The translations under genes and the position numbers were made by a program. Shown here piece after piece: positions 35,131 through 42,448 of a stretch of DNA of 64,000 nucleotides (position 1 is the stretch's first letter; the number at the start of each line of letters is the position of its first letter). This DNA is from Rhodospirillaceae bacterium (lineage in GTDB: Bacteria; Pseudomonadota; Alphaproteobacteria; Rhodospirillales; JABJKH01), in assembly GCA_018660465.1 (NCBI GenBank), contig JABJKH010000056.1, forward strand, positions 37,782 through 101,781, given 5' to 3'. The notes under the pieces were generated by a model. That model made no database searches. It saw only the letters and a program-made list of their open reading frames with translations, and was not told the DNA's origin.

Positions 35131-35345
35131 GGGGTCAAGGGCCACGCACATGACCCCTTGGACATTTTGGTTGGTATTACTTGGAGGCTGTGCCGCTGAG
35201 CATCCTTCGAGACGCGCTTAAGTAAGCGCTCCTCAGGATGAGGGAAATAGGGGGGCGCCGCCTCAGGATGAGGGAAATAGGGGGGGGCGCCGCCTTAGGA
35301 TGAGGGCGGGGGTTCTTCGCCAGCGCTTTTAGCGCTGCTCTGGAT
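35131..35345. repeat. second composite repeat: GGGGTCA palindrome plus inverted-repeat element remnants (copy 5)
   Basis: GGGGTCA (35131) and TGACCCC (35151) form a palindrome. GGTTGGTATTA follows, then CATCCTTCGAGACGCGCTTA and CTCCTCAGGATGAGGG (35202-35244), then G-rich echoes of CGCCTCAGGATGAGGG at about 35257, 35291 and 35340. It repeats, in the same order, the block upstream of the 48-residue gene. No gene is seen here. Confidence 0.75.
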
Positions 35346-35380
35346 GAGGGTGAGGGTGAGGGGGAGGTTCTAAATTCCCC

Positions 35381-36079
35381 CTAACCCTTCCGCTCATACT
35401 GCGTAGACCCGAAGTAGTTTTCTAAGGTTTCTTTGTCCGGCGCGCCGACTCTTTGTTTGTCGGACAGGATTTCTTTGCCTTTTTGCACGGCGGGGCGTTC
35501 GCCGATGACGTTGAGCCATCTGAGCACGTTATCATGTCCCGCGATATCGAGGCCTCGGCGTTCGTAGGAATGCATCCAGGAATAATTGGCGATGTCGGCA
35601 ATTGTATAGTCATCCCCGGCGAGATATTCCGATGTCGCCAAACGGGTTTCAAGGACACCATAAAGCCGCATGCATTCGTTGGTATAGCGTTCAACGGCGT
35701 AGTCGATCTTTTCCGGGGCGTAGTGGGTGAAGTGCGCGTATTGACCGAACATCGGTCCGACGCCGCCCATCTGGAACATCAGCCATTGCAGGGTGTCATG
35801 GCGACCGACTGGGTCGCTGGGGATCAACTGGCCGGTTTTTTCCGCGAGGTACAGCATCATCGCGCCGGTTTCAAAGACCGCATAGGGTTTGCCGCCGGGG
35901 CCGTCTTGGTCAACTAGGGCGGGGATTTTATTGTTCGGGCTGATTTTTAAGAACTCAGGGTCGAACTGTTCCCCCCGCGTGATATTTACGACGTGTAGAT
36001 TGTAGGGAATGGCGAGTTCTTCCACGGTAATGTGAAGTTTGAGGCCGTTTGGCGTCGGCCACGAATAGAGATCGATCAT
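35381..36079 (-). CDS. glutathione S-transferase, YfcG/Ure2p-like
   Basis: Thioredoxin-fold N-terminal domain with SWPTPNGLKLHITVEEL, INPNNKIPA-type SPNNKIPALVDQ, then EXGAMMLYLAEKTG, followed by an all-helical domain with DYTIADIANYSWMHSYERRG. I use ATG 36079 (MIDLYSW) behind GGAGT; the reading to 36133 adds an unlikely leader. That gives 232 residues. Members reduce disulfides of glutathione adducts. Substrate unknown. It is convergent with the repeat region. Confidence 0.9.
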   Translation of the reverse strand: MIDLYSWPTPNGLKLHITVEELAIPYNLHVVNITRGEQFDPEFLKISPNNKIPALVDQDGPGGKPYAVFETGAMMLYLAEKTGQLIPSDPVGRHDTLQWLMFQMGGVGPMFGQYAHFTHYAPEKIDYAVERYTNECMRLYGVLETRLATSEYLAGDDYTIADIANYSWMHSYERRGLDIAGHDNVLRWLNVIGERPAVQKGKEILSDKQRVGAPDKETLENYFGSTQYERKG

Positions 36080-36194
36080 AGTGACTCCATTTATGTCGGG
36101 ATTGTTGACGTGATTCTGAGGAAAATAGATCACGAAATAGGCCAGCCCGTCCAGCGCGTATCATGGAGTCAAATCTCGCCGTGTGCGCCGATCT

Positions 36195-37106
36195 CTAAAA
36201 CCCCTGCATCACCCCGAGCGTAAAGTTATGGCTGTGGAATTCGGCGTCGACGGTGCTGAAGGTTGGGTCCAGGGTGGCGAAGAACCTGTAGTCACCTGTA
36301 AGCGATAGCTTGGGCGTTATGGCGTAGCGCATTCCGGCTGTGGCCTGATAGGCGAATTCGAAATCGTCAGACCCTTCTGAGCTGAGATACGCGCCGCCCA
36401 CCCCAAGGCCAAGGTAGGGGCTAAGTTTTCCGGAAGTTGGGACGTCGTAGTAGGTGTTTGCCAAGAATGACGTGGTGTCGATTGATCCGTCGACGCTGCC
36501 TGAGATCGACGCGCCGGCAAAACTAAGGGTTGCTTGGTCGAACGTATGACGGCGAAAGGAGACTTCAAATTCCGAGCGAATATTATTTCCAACGGGACCG
36601 CCAACGGCCCCCCGGACCGCGAAGCCGGGATCGAAGGTCAATTCACCCGTAAGACCCGACACGAGCGACGTGGTTAAACTCGCGTCCTGCAAAATAGAAA
36701 GACCCGCACCGAAGGCAACATAGGCCCCTTGTTTGTTCTTTCGCCGACTTGGAGCCTCAGCTGCTTGAACCGGCGCTTGGAAAGCAGGCTCTTCCATTTT
36801 TTTTGGGATCACAGGCGCTGGAGCCTGGACCGTAGGAGCCTGAATCGTAGGAGCCTGAATCGTTGGAACTGGGGGCGGGGGGGTGCTTACGACGGGTGCG
36901 GCCGGTTGCAGTGGCTGAGGCGGAGGCGGCGCGAAACGAGGGGGGGCCGGGGGCTGCGTTGGAGGTGCCGCTTGAAAATCATTTCCCATAGATGACTGCC
37001 ACTGATTAAGCATCGGCGTCATGTCATAGAGCGGTGTCGCGGTTGTCGGCTGTGCGTATGATAAAAACGCGGCAGCGCTAACCGATAAAAAAATTCGGAT
37101 TGTCAT
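36195..37106 (-). CDS. outer-membrane beta-barrel protein with Pro-rich N-terminal linker
   Basis: A 303-residue protein with a signal peptide, then a Pro/Ala/Gln-rich stretch that contains a short repeat (three near-copies of APTIQAP), and a C-terminal barrel of OmpA/OmpW-like type of about 170 residues ending in Phe (HNFTLGVMQGF), as expected for BAM insertion. Alternating strands such as GLGVGGAYLSSEG and YRFFATLDPTF are visible. The linker may cross the peptidoglycan. The start has GGGAGGGA upstream. Confidence 0.82.
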   Translation of the reverse strand: MTIRIFLSVSAAAFLSYAQPTTATPLYDMTPMLNQWQSSMGNDFQAAPPTQPPAPPRFAPPPPQPLQPAAPVVSTPPPPVPTIQAPTIQAPTVQAPAPVIPKKMEEPAFQAPVQAAEAPSRRKNKQGAYVAFGAGLSILQDASLTTSLVSGLTGELTFDPGFAVRGAVGGPVGNNIRSEFEVSFRRHTFDQATLSFAGASISGSVDGSIDTTSFLANTYYDVPTSGKLSPYLGLGVGGAYLSSEGSDDFEFAYQATAGMRYAITPKLSLTGDYRFFATLDPTFSTVDAEFHSHNFTLGVMQGF

Positions 37107-37299
37107 TTGATCCCTCCCCAGGGCCAGCTTTCCTCAGCTGTTTAACGATTTTTATTTGATTTAATTACTTTGTTACAAAACAGCTAATCATGACTAATTA
37201 TTACAATGCAACCATAAATTTATGTTACATACAATGGTGTTCAACTAATAATTTAGCGATGGGGAGTTTGTTTCTGAGGTTGATGTGCTGCCCATATCA

Positions 37300-37340
37300 T
37301 TTGAGACGCGCTTAAGTAAGCGTCCTCAAGTTGAGGACGC
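37300..37340. repeat. eroded inverted-repeat element (copy 6) ending in a perfect 21-base palindrome
   Basis: TTGAGACGCGCTTAAGTAAGCG (from 37300) is the start of the element's arm. The next bases, GCGTCCTCAA-G-TTGAGGACGC at 37320-37340, are a perfect palindrome. It lies 28 bases past the stop of the minus-strand gene at 37368 and may act as its terminator. Confidence 0.6.
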
Positions 37341-37367
37341 GCAGGCTTGACCCTTCTCTAAGCTCGC

Positions 37368-37697
37368 CTACCGCGTCGATTGAAGGTTCAACGCCGCTGC
37401 CGGGTTGGATTGCGTCATCCAGGTTACGAAGGCGTCGAGGTCTTTTTGTTCTTTGAATTTGACCCGGCAGGTGACGAATTGGTCGCCGGGGTCGTCTTCG
37501 AAGGGGCCGGTGCTCCATTCGCCGGAGACGTTGTCGATCAACCACATGAAGACGTCGTAGAGGAAATTGCCGTTGGCGCTGTAGAAGCTATTGAATTTGT
37601 CGTTCTGATTTACAGCTGAGAACGCCGCGATGGACACGCTGCGGGTCTTTTTTTGTAAGTGAGAGTTATCAAACATGGGATGCACACTGGATGCCAT
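37368..37697 (-). CDS. conserved-looking hypothetical protein, 109 residues
   Basis: A soluble-looking protein with DNVSGEWSTGPFEDDPGDQF and FVTWMTQSNPAA. I recognise no family. The gene is supported by a near-consensus AGGAGG ribosome binding site 6 bases before the ATG at 37697 and by regular codon use. It is flanked by AT-rich gaps on both sides. No function is proposed. Confidence 0.65.
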   Translation of the reverse strand: MASSVHPMFDNSHLQKKTRSVSIAAFSAVNQNDKFNSFYSANGNFLYDVFMWLIDNVSGEWSTGPFEDDPGDQFVTCRVKFKEQKDLDAFVTWMTQSNPAAALNLQSTR

Positions 37698-37830
37698 TCT
37701 GGCACCTCCTGTTACTCATCCCCCCAAAATTTTATACACCAGTCGCCAGCGCTTTTCTGCGCCTTTGTGATGAGTATACGTGGGGTTCGTTACTGATGTG
37801 TTAACCAAGTGGGGGAGGCCGCTAGCCTTA

Positions 37831-37920
37831 TCAGCCACGCATCAATTTTTGGACCGCGGGCCAGTACTGTACGATCGCCCAAAGGAGGCCGACGATGCCC
37901 AAAAGATAGACCATCGGCAT
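37831..37920 (-). CDS. candidate 29-residue membrane micro-ORF
   Basis: Minus-strand reading MPMVYLLGIVGLLWAIVQYW plus PAVQKLMRG. The frame stays open and hydrophobic-to-polar for about 30 codons further upstream (including KTNILPYLCRAQNLWPG) but without an ATG, so this may be the 3' end of a broken membrane gene. No clear ribosome binding site. Low confidence. Confidence 0.25.
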   Translation of the reverse strand: MPMVYLLGIVGLLWAIVQYWPAVQKLMRG

Positions 37921-38176
37921 GACGATACCGGGCCATAAATTTTGGGCACGACAAAGGTACGGTAAAATATTGGTCTTAAGAGGACTCCAAACCGAACCTG
38001 GAGGGGCTTATTTTTGATGTCTCGGGCCTCAAATTAGGGCTCTGGAATAAAGTAAGCTGAGGCGCGTTATAATGTAATTTCCCATAACCTATTGATTTTT
38101 GATACAAAATGCTTTTTATTGATGTCCGGATGCGTCACATGCGGCGCTCTGAGTCTAAAAAAATAGGGAAGATTCG
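37921..38176. other. non-coding gap upstream of cspA, probable cold-shock promoter and leader
   Basis: About 255 bases, AT-rich towards its end, with no open frame that I can support. Cold-shock genes often carry long structured 5' leaders; the AT-rich 38050-38176 stretch (with TTGATTTTTGATAC at about 38091) would be the place for promoter and leader. I see no clear motif beyond that. Confidence 0.4.
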
Positions 38177-38386
38177 ATGAGTACAGGTACTGTTAAATGG
38201 TTCAACCCCACAAAGGGGTATGGTTTCATTGAGCCCGAGGATGGTGGCAAAGACGTTTTTGTCCACATTTCTGCTGTTGAACGCGCTGGCCTGTCTTCAC
38301 TCCGTGAAGGCCAGAAGATCGAGTTCGAAGTCGTTGCCGGTCAAAACGGTAAGTCTTCGGCCGAAAATATCGTTGCCAACGATTAA
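38177..38386 (+). CDS. cspA: cold-shock protein, CspA family
   Basis: A 69-residue single cold-shock domain that binds single-stranded RNA and DNA. Both RNA-binding motifs are present: KGYGFIEP (RNP1) and DVFVHIS (RNP2), starting with [10 protein letters not shown]. The ATG at 38177 follows AGGGAAGATTCG. It acts as an RNA chaperone; the exact paralogue (cold-induced or constitutive) cannot be told. The next gene is 4 bases away. Confidence 0.95.
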   Translation: MSTGTVKWFNPTKGYGFIEPEDGGKDVFVHISAVERAGLSSLREGQKIEFEVVAGQNGKSSAENIVAND

Positions 38387-38390
38387 GTGA

Positions 38391-38573
38391 ATGGCGCGCA
38401 AACCGAACTACGGTTTTGATCGTCAGGAACGTGAGCGTAAAAAGGCTGCTAAAAAAGCAGCTAAGCTCGAAGCAAAACGGGAGGCGAAGGGCGTTGACGA
38501 GGATTCCTCGGACGCGCCTTCCGCGGGTTTGCCTAACGACCCAGCCAATATGGCCGAGCCGACTGGCGACTAG
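38391..38573 (+). CDS. small Lys/Ala-rich protein downstream of cspA
   Basis: Sixty residues beginning MARKPNYGFDRQERERKKAA, highly basic then acidic at the C-terminus. Small basic proteins of this type (MARKPNYGFERRERE...) recur behind cold-shock genes in alphaproteobacteria, from memory. It is separated by 4 bases from cspA and shares its terminator. Nucleic-acid binding is possible. No function is known to me. Confidence 0.75.
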   Translation: MARKPNYGFDRQERERKKAAKKAAKLEAKREAKGVDEDSSDAPSAGLPNDPANMAEPTGD

Positions 38574-38590
38574 CTTTTGTTAGACCATTT

Positions 38591-38631
38591 AAGGGACGCT
38601 AATACCGGGGGGTGTTAACGGACCCTTTTTT
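38591..38631 (+). terminator. Rho-independent terminator of the cspA operon
   Basis: AAGGGACGCTAATACC pairs imperfectly with GGTGTTAACGGACCCTT around a G-rich loop and is followed by TTTTTTG. It lies 18 bases past the stop of the small gene. Confidence 0.7.
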
Positions 38632-38683
38632 GCGTCTATGTGGCAGAGGTATTAACGGGGGCTCAGCGGCACAATTCGGCTCT

Positions 38684-39472
38684 CTAAAACAACCCCTTAC
38701 TCATCCCGCCATCGACGGCCAGTACAGTCCCGTTCACATTACCTGACGCATCGGACGCCAGGAAGGTGATGACCCGGGCGACTTCATCGACTTCGCCCAA
38801 ACGACCAAGCGGGATTTGCTGGCGAAAGCCGTTTTCCAGTTCTTCTGGCGTGGTGTTGTTGGCTTTGGCCATGTCGGCGAACAAAGTCATGATGCGCGCA
38901 CTTCGGGTTGGGCCGGGGTCGACCGCATTCACAAAGATGCCATCGCCGCCGTATTGCTGCGACAAACCTTTGTTGATTGCCATGAAAGCCGCGTTGACAG
39001 CAGAAGCGGGCAGGGCTTGTTTCGCGGGCTCACGACCAAACATGCCGATCACGTTTACGATGCGACCGTATTTGCGTTCCTGCATATGCGGGATTACGGC
39101 GCGGGACAATTTAACCGCACCTAAGAATTTAAGTTCGAAGGCGGTGCGCCAAACTTCGTCTTCAACGCTGAGAAACTCACCGCCTCGTGCAGCCCCAGCG
39201 GCGTTAACGACGATATCGACCTGTCCGAACTGGTCTAGGGCCGCGGCAACGATCTTATCGCCGGCAGCGTCTTCGGTGATGTCGATGGCGAAAATCGCCG
39301 CCGTGCCATCGTCTGCTTCAATTTCCGCCTTGACCGAGTTTAGATCATCTTCGTTGCGTGCGGTCAGGAATACTTTCGCTCCCTCTGCCGCCAACCGCAC
39401 GGCAGCTGCCGCACCAAGTCCTTTGTTTCCACCAGAAACAATGGCGACTTTGTCCTTTAATCCGAGATCCAT
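38684..39472 (-). CDS. SDR-family oxidoreductase without the canonical YxxxK
   Basis: A 262-residue SDR with cofactor motif SGGNKGLGAAAA and NAAG. At the active site the sequence is ASAVNAAFMAINKGLS, so Tyr of YxxxK is not present although Lys is. This variant is seen in a subfamily of 3-oxoacyl-reductase-like proteins with an ANAA pattern. The C-terminus ends VLAVDGGMSKGLF. Substrate and activity unknown. Confidence 0.8.
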   Translation of the reverse strand: MDLGLKDKVAIVSGGNKGLGAAAAVRLAAEGAKVFLTARNEDDLNSVKAEIEADDGTAAIFAIDITEDAAGDKIVAAALDQFGQVDIVVNAAGAARGGEFLSVEDEVWRTAFELKFLGAVKLSRAVIPHMQERKYGRIVNVIGMFGREPAKQALPASAVNAAFMAINKGLSQQYGGDGIFVNAVDPGPTRSARIMTLFADMAKANNTTPEELENGFRQQIPLGRLGEVDEVARVITFLASDASGNVNGTVLAVDGGMSKGLF

Positions 39473-39658
39473 GAGAGGTTCCTATCTGCCAATAATTTCA
39501 TTTTCGGCAGGGTCATCAATCATAGGTTTCGAGTCAACGATTCAACCGCGGTGATGCCGGGTTTGTGATTAAGAAGTCGGCTTGTAAATTGGAATGGGAC
39601 AAATTGGCCTGAGAGAACAAGCCTGAATTAAGAGGAATACACGTTGATTAGGCGGAGG

Positions 39659-39856
39659 CTACTTCCCTTGCCAGAATACCAAGTTTGACAGGACCGCGCT
39701 GTCGTTTGCCTGGCGGTCGGTCGGCCGGCAGTCCTTTCTCTGGGGCGCAGGTGTGGTTAACGTGACTCCCGCGGCCTCAGCTAGCTCTCGCTGGGTCAAA
39801 CCAGACGATGCCTGTGACATCTTTAAAGTCGGAGGTAATACTGTGGAGGTGCTCAT
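39659..39856 (-). CDS. candidate 65-residue protein with an HTH-like segment
   Basis: ATG at 39856 behind AGAGGGATTACG. Contains GLTQRELAEAAGVT, which looks like the recognition part of an XRE-type helix-turn-helix, followed by a polar tail that resembles nothing known. Probably a truncated or decayed regulator gene. The rest of the gap 39473-40048 shows nothing I can support. Confidence 0.35.
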   Translation of the reverse strand: MSTSTVLPPTLKMSQASSGLTQRELAEAAGVTLTTPAPQRKDCRPTDRQANDSAVLSNLVFWQGK

Positions 39857-40048
39857 CGTAATCCCTCTAATGCTCAATTCCAGATACGTGACTAGTATTT
39901 AATCTAACGCACTATTGTGTAAGGCGTATTTCCGGGGTGTGAATGAGGTGTGACAATATATTTCTAAGGTGGAGGGGGGAATATTTCTAAAGTGAGGGCT
40001 TGGGGAGGGAATTCACGGTTAAAGATGTGAACTGCTGCTTCGTCGGGC

Positions 40049-40957
40049 CTAGCGGATGCGCATCTTCGGATCCAGGATGTCGCGCAAGGCGTCGCCAAAT
40101 AGATTGAAACCGAAAACCGCAAGGCTGATGGCCACACCTGGCCAAATTGGCATCCAAGGTGCGCTTTCGGCATATTCCTCAGCACCGCCCTGCAGCATCA
40201 GCCCCCAAGATGGTGTCGGCTCCTGCAACCCTAAACCGAGAAAGCTTAAGGTCGCCTCTAAGAGGATTGCGTCGCCGATATAGTACGTCAATATGATAAG
40301 AAACGGTGCCATCACATTAGGCACCATATGGCGGAGAATAATCCGCGCGTGGTCGAAACCGAGTACGCGGGCCGCATCCACATATGGCAATTCGCGAATG
40401 GCAAGCGCGTTGGAACGCACGACCCGTGCGCAGAGAGCTATCTTGACGATGACAATAGCAAGGATCACGTTCTGAATGCCGGTACCCAGTATCGATACAA
40501 TGGCCAAGGCAAGAATGATCAGCGGGAAAGCCAGCATCACGTCCATGACGCGTTGGAAGATCAGATCGAACCTACCCCCGAAGTAGGCGCTGGTAACCCC
40601 CAGCACGAGGCCTATTGAAGCCCCTAGGAAGCCTGCCGTCAGACCAATGAACAGTGCCGTCCTTGCACCGTAGATGATACGGGTCAATATATCGCGCCCG
40701 AATTGATCAGAGCCAAGGAGGTACTGATCCCCTGGTGCGGTTAACATGTCTTCAAATTTGGCTGCCTCGGGATCATAAACGGTGATGAAATCAGCAAAAA
40801 CAGCCATCAGCATCATGATGATGATGGTGGCAGCGCCTGTCGCGCCGAGCGGTTGTTTGCGGACGAAGTCGATTAACACCCTGCGGCGTAATTTTTTCTC
40901 TGGCGGCACCTCGACGTCGGACTCGACGACAGCTGGATTGCTAATATTAGGGGGCAT
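40049..40957 (-). CDS. orphan dipeptide/oligopeptide/nickel ABC transporter permease (DppC-like)
   Basis: A 302-residue inner-membrane permease of the DppC/OppC family with an N-terminal helix, the GSDQFGRDILTRIIYGAR segment, a transmembrane core and the EAA loop (RVLGFDHARIILRHMVPN), ending LRDILDPKMRIR. Start ATG 40957. DppC normally works with a DppB partner plus binding protein and ATPases; none lies in the window, and 40958-41221 has no convincing DppB remnant. It may use partners encoded elsewhere. Confidence 0.88.
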   Translation of the reverse strand: MPPNISNPAVVESDVEVPPEKKLRRRVLIDFVRKQPLGATGAATIIIMMLMAVFADFITVYDPEAAKFEDMLTAPGDQYLLGSDQFGRDILTRIIYGARTALFIGLTAGFLGASIGLVLGVTSAYFGGRFDLIFQRVMDVMLAFPLIILALAIVSILGTGIQNVILAIVIVKIALCARVVRSNALAIRELPYVDAARVLGFDHARIILRHMVPNVMAPFLIILTYYIGDAILLEATLSFLGLGLQEPTPSWGLMLQGGAEEYAESAPWMPIWPGVAISLAVFGFNLFGDALRDILDPKMRIR

Positions 40958-41112
40958 CAATTATCAGGGTGCTCCTGCAGCGTCATATACCGATAAGTGC
41001 CGGAGTTGGAAAACGAGCGGTAAGTTCTGATCCCCAATAACAAAGTTCTTTATGGATTAAAAAATATGAATTAGAAACCCTGATTACGCATCATCCGAAA
41101 CGCCCCGTTCTG

Positions 41113-41170
41113 ATCCTTTCAAAAAGTAAAAGGTGAATGATAGGATGGTGCCTATGTTAAAGGGTTTTAT
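41113..41170. repeat. direct repeat A flanking the OsmC-like gene
   Basis: ATCCTTTCA ... AATGATAGGATGGTGCC then TATGTTAAAGGGTTTTAT at 41113-41170 matches 41745-41801 with few differences. The second copy contains the start of the secreted Sel1-like gene (ATGTTAAGGGTTTTA). In copy A the same start is followed at once by a stop (MLKGFI). It looks like the duplicated leader of that gene. Confidence 0.8.
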
Positions 41171-41221
41171 CTAAATTCACTAAATCCAGTTTTTATAGAA
41201 GTATCTACAAAGGAACGATCC

Positions 41222-41710
41222 ATGGCTGTTGCGAAAATGAAAGAAGTTGTCGGGCGCACGTTACGTGTTGCGAGTTCAAGTTGTGTGCCGGGCGGTGTGC
41301 GCTGTGAAGTCGATGTCGGCGGCGGACACACGGTTATCACCGATGAACCCATTCCGCGAGGGGGAACCGATACGGCGACATCGCCCCTGATGTATTTAAC
41401 GACGTCGCTCGGGTCCTGCCAGACGGTGCAGATCATAAAGGTGGCGGCAGCCATGCGCTTTAAACACGGTGCGATCAATATTCGGACAGAGACTGTTACC
41501 GATACGATCGACGGCATCGAAGGAAATTCAAAAGGCGTTATGCACTTTGTCGGTGCGAAGTTGGAAATCGAAATTGAAACCGATGAATCGCCAGAGAAAC
41601 TGAAACGACTTGCCGCGTTGTCGGAAGACCGTTGCCCGGTTGGCCGATTGTTTGCGGATGCCGGGTTTGAGCCTGAGTGCATTTGGACAGCCATACCGAT
41701 GCCTGCATAA
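41222..41710 (+). CDS. OsmC-like protein
   Basis: A 162-residue OsmC/Ohr-fold protein with the two conserved Cys positions, in LGSCQTVQI and EDRCPVGR, as in peroxide-reducing members of the family. AAGGAACG precedes the ATG. The gene lies between direct repeats A and B. It may reduce organic hydroperoxides. The exact subfamily is not clear from sequence. Confidence 0.82.
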   Translation: MAVAKMKEVVGRTLRVASSSCVPGGVRCEVDVGGGHTVITDEPIPRGGTDTATSPLMYLTTSLGSCQTVQIIKVAAAMRFKHGAINIRTETVTDTIDGIEGNSKGVMHFVGAKLEIEIETDESPEKLKRLAALSEDRCPVGRLFADAGFEPECIWTAIPMPA

Positions 41711-41744
41711 CCCCACCAACCCGCCACCCAAAAAACCATCCCAC

Positions 41745-41801
41745 ATCCTTTCATAACGTAAATGAAGGATGATAGGATGGGGCCTATGTTAAGGGTTTTA
41801 T
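41745..41801. repeat. direct repeat B (start region of the Sel1-like gene)
   Basis: Near-copy of 41113-41170. It covers the ribosome binding site, the alternative starts and the first codons of the Sel1-like secreted protein. Together with copy A it brackets the OsmC-like gene. Confidence 0.8.
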
Positions 41802-42448
41802 TGATTGTATTTGGCTTAGGGGCAGCGCTGCCTGTTTTGGCAGAGCCAATACCCGTGGCTACCTACGAACAGGGTATGACGGCGCTTGAGTCAAAGGACT
41901 ATCCGTCTGCCCTCCGCATCTTCCGCAAGGTGGCCGCGACGAAGGAAGTTAAGCAGAAGTATCGCCATGCGTTTTATCGGCTGGGGATGATGTATTTGAA
42001 GGGCGTAGGAGTAAAGAAGGATGAGCGGGAGGCGTATCGGCTTTTAGAAGCTGCCCAGCCGCTTGATGAAGAAACCAAGACTCATGGTCCCGCTGATGCT
42101 TGGTACCAAGTTGCTGTCATGGATCGCGATGGTATTGGGACAAATAAGGAGATTTCTACGGCATCAATTGGTTTAGCCCGCGCCGTGGCCCTGGGTCACA
42201 AAAAGGCTGCATTTGAAGCGGCGATGCTAGCGCTTTATGATAATTCCCACCTTCCCAATTCCATGCAAAGACATGATCGAATTTACGCACTCAGGATGCT
42301 TTTTATCGCGCGAATGGATAACGACGTGCGCGCACTTCCCGTATTGGTTCGCCACTGTAAGCGATTAAATGCAGAGGAAATTGCAACGGCACGGGAAGAC
42401 GCGCAAGCATATTTTAAAAAGGATGTTCGACCTAAGCTTGTTTGTTAA
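41762..42448 (+). CDS. secreted Sel1/TPR-repeat protein
   Basis: About 228 residues with a signal peptide; the best start may be ATG 41786 (MLRVLLIVFGLGAALPVLA) and not ATG 41762. The mature part has Sel1-like repeats (FYRLGMMYLKGVGVKKDEREAYRLLEAA). Such repeats mediate protein contacts in the periplasm. No partner is evident. It is convergent with the gene ending at 42449, with no gap. Confidence 0.75.
   Translation: MKDDRMGPMLRVLLIVFGLGAALPVLAEPIPVATYEQGMTALESKDYPSALRIFRKVAATKEVKQKYRHAFYRLGMMYLKGVGVKKDEREAYRLLEAAQPLDEETKTHGPADAWYQVAVMDRDGIGTNKEISTASIGLARAVALGHKKAAFEAAMLALYDNSHLPNSMQRHDRIYALRMLFIARMDNDVRALPVLVRHCKRLNAEEIATAREDAQAYFKKDVRPKLVC

Noticed and set aside
34598..35345. Repeat patch as a CRISPR array or insertion sequence
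   Set aside because: Repeats are palindromic and irregularly spaced with no equal-length spacers, and no transposase or cas gene is present.
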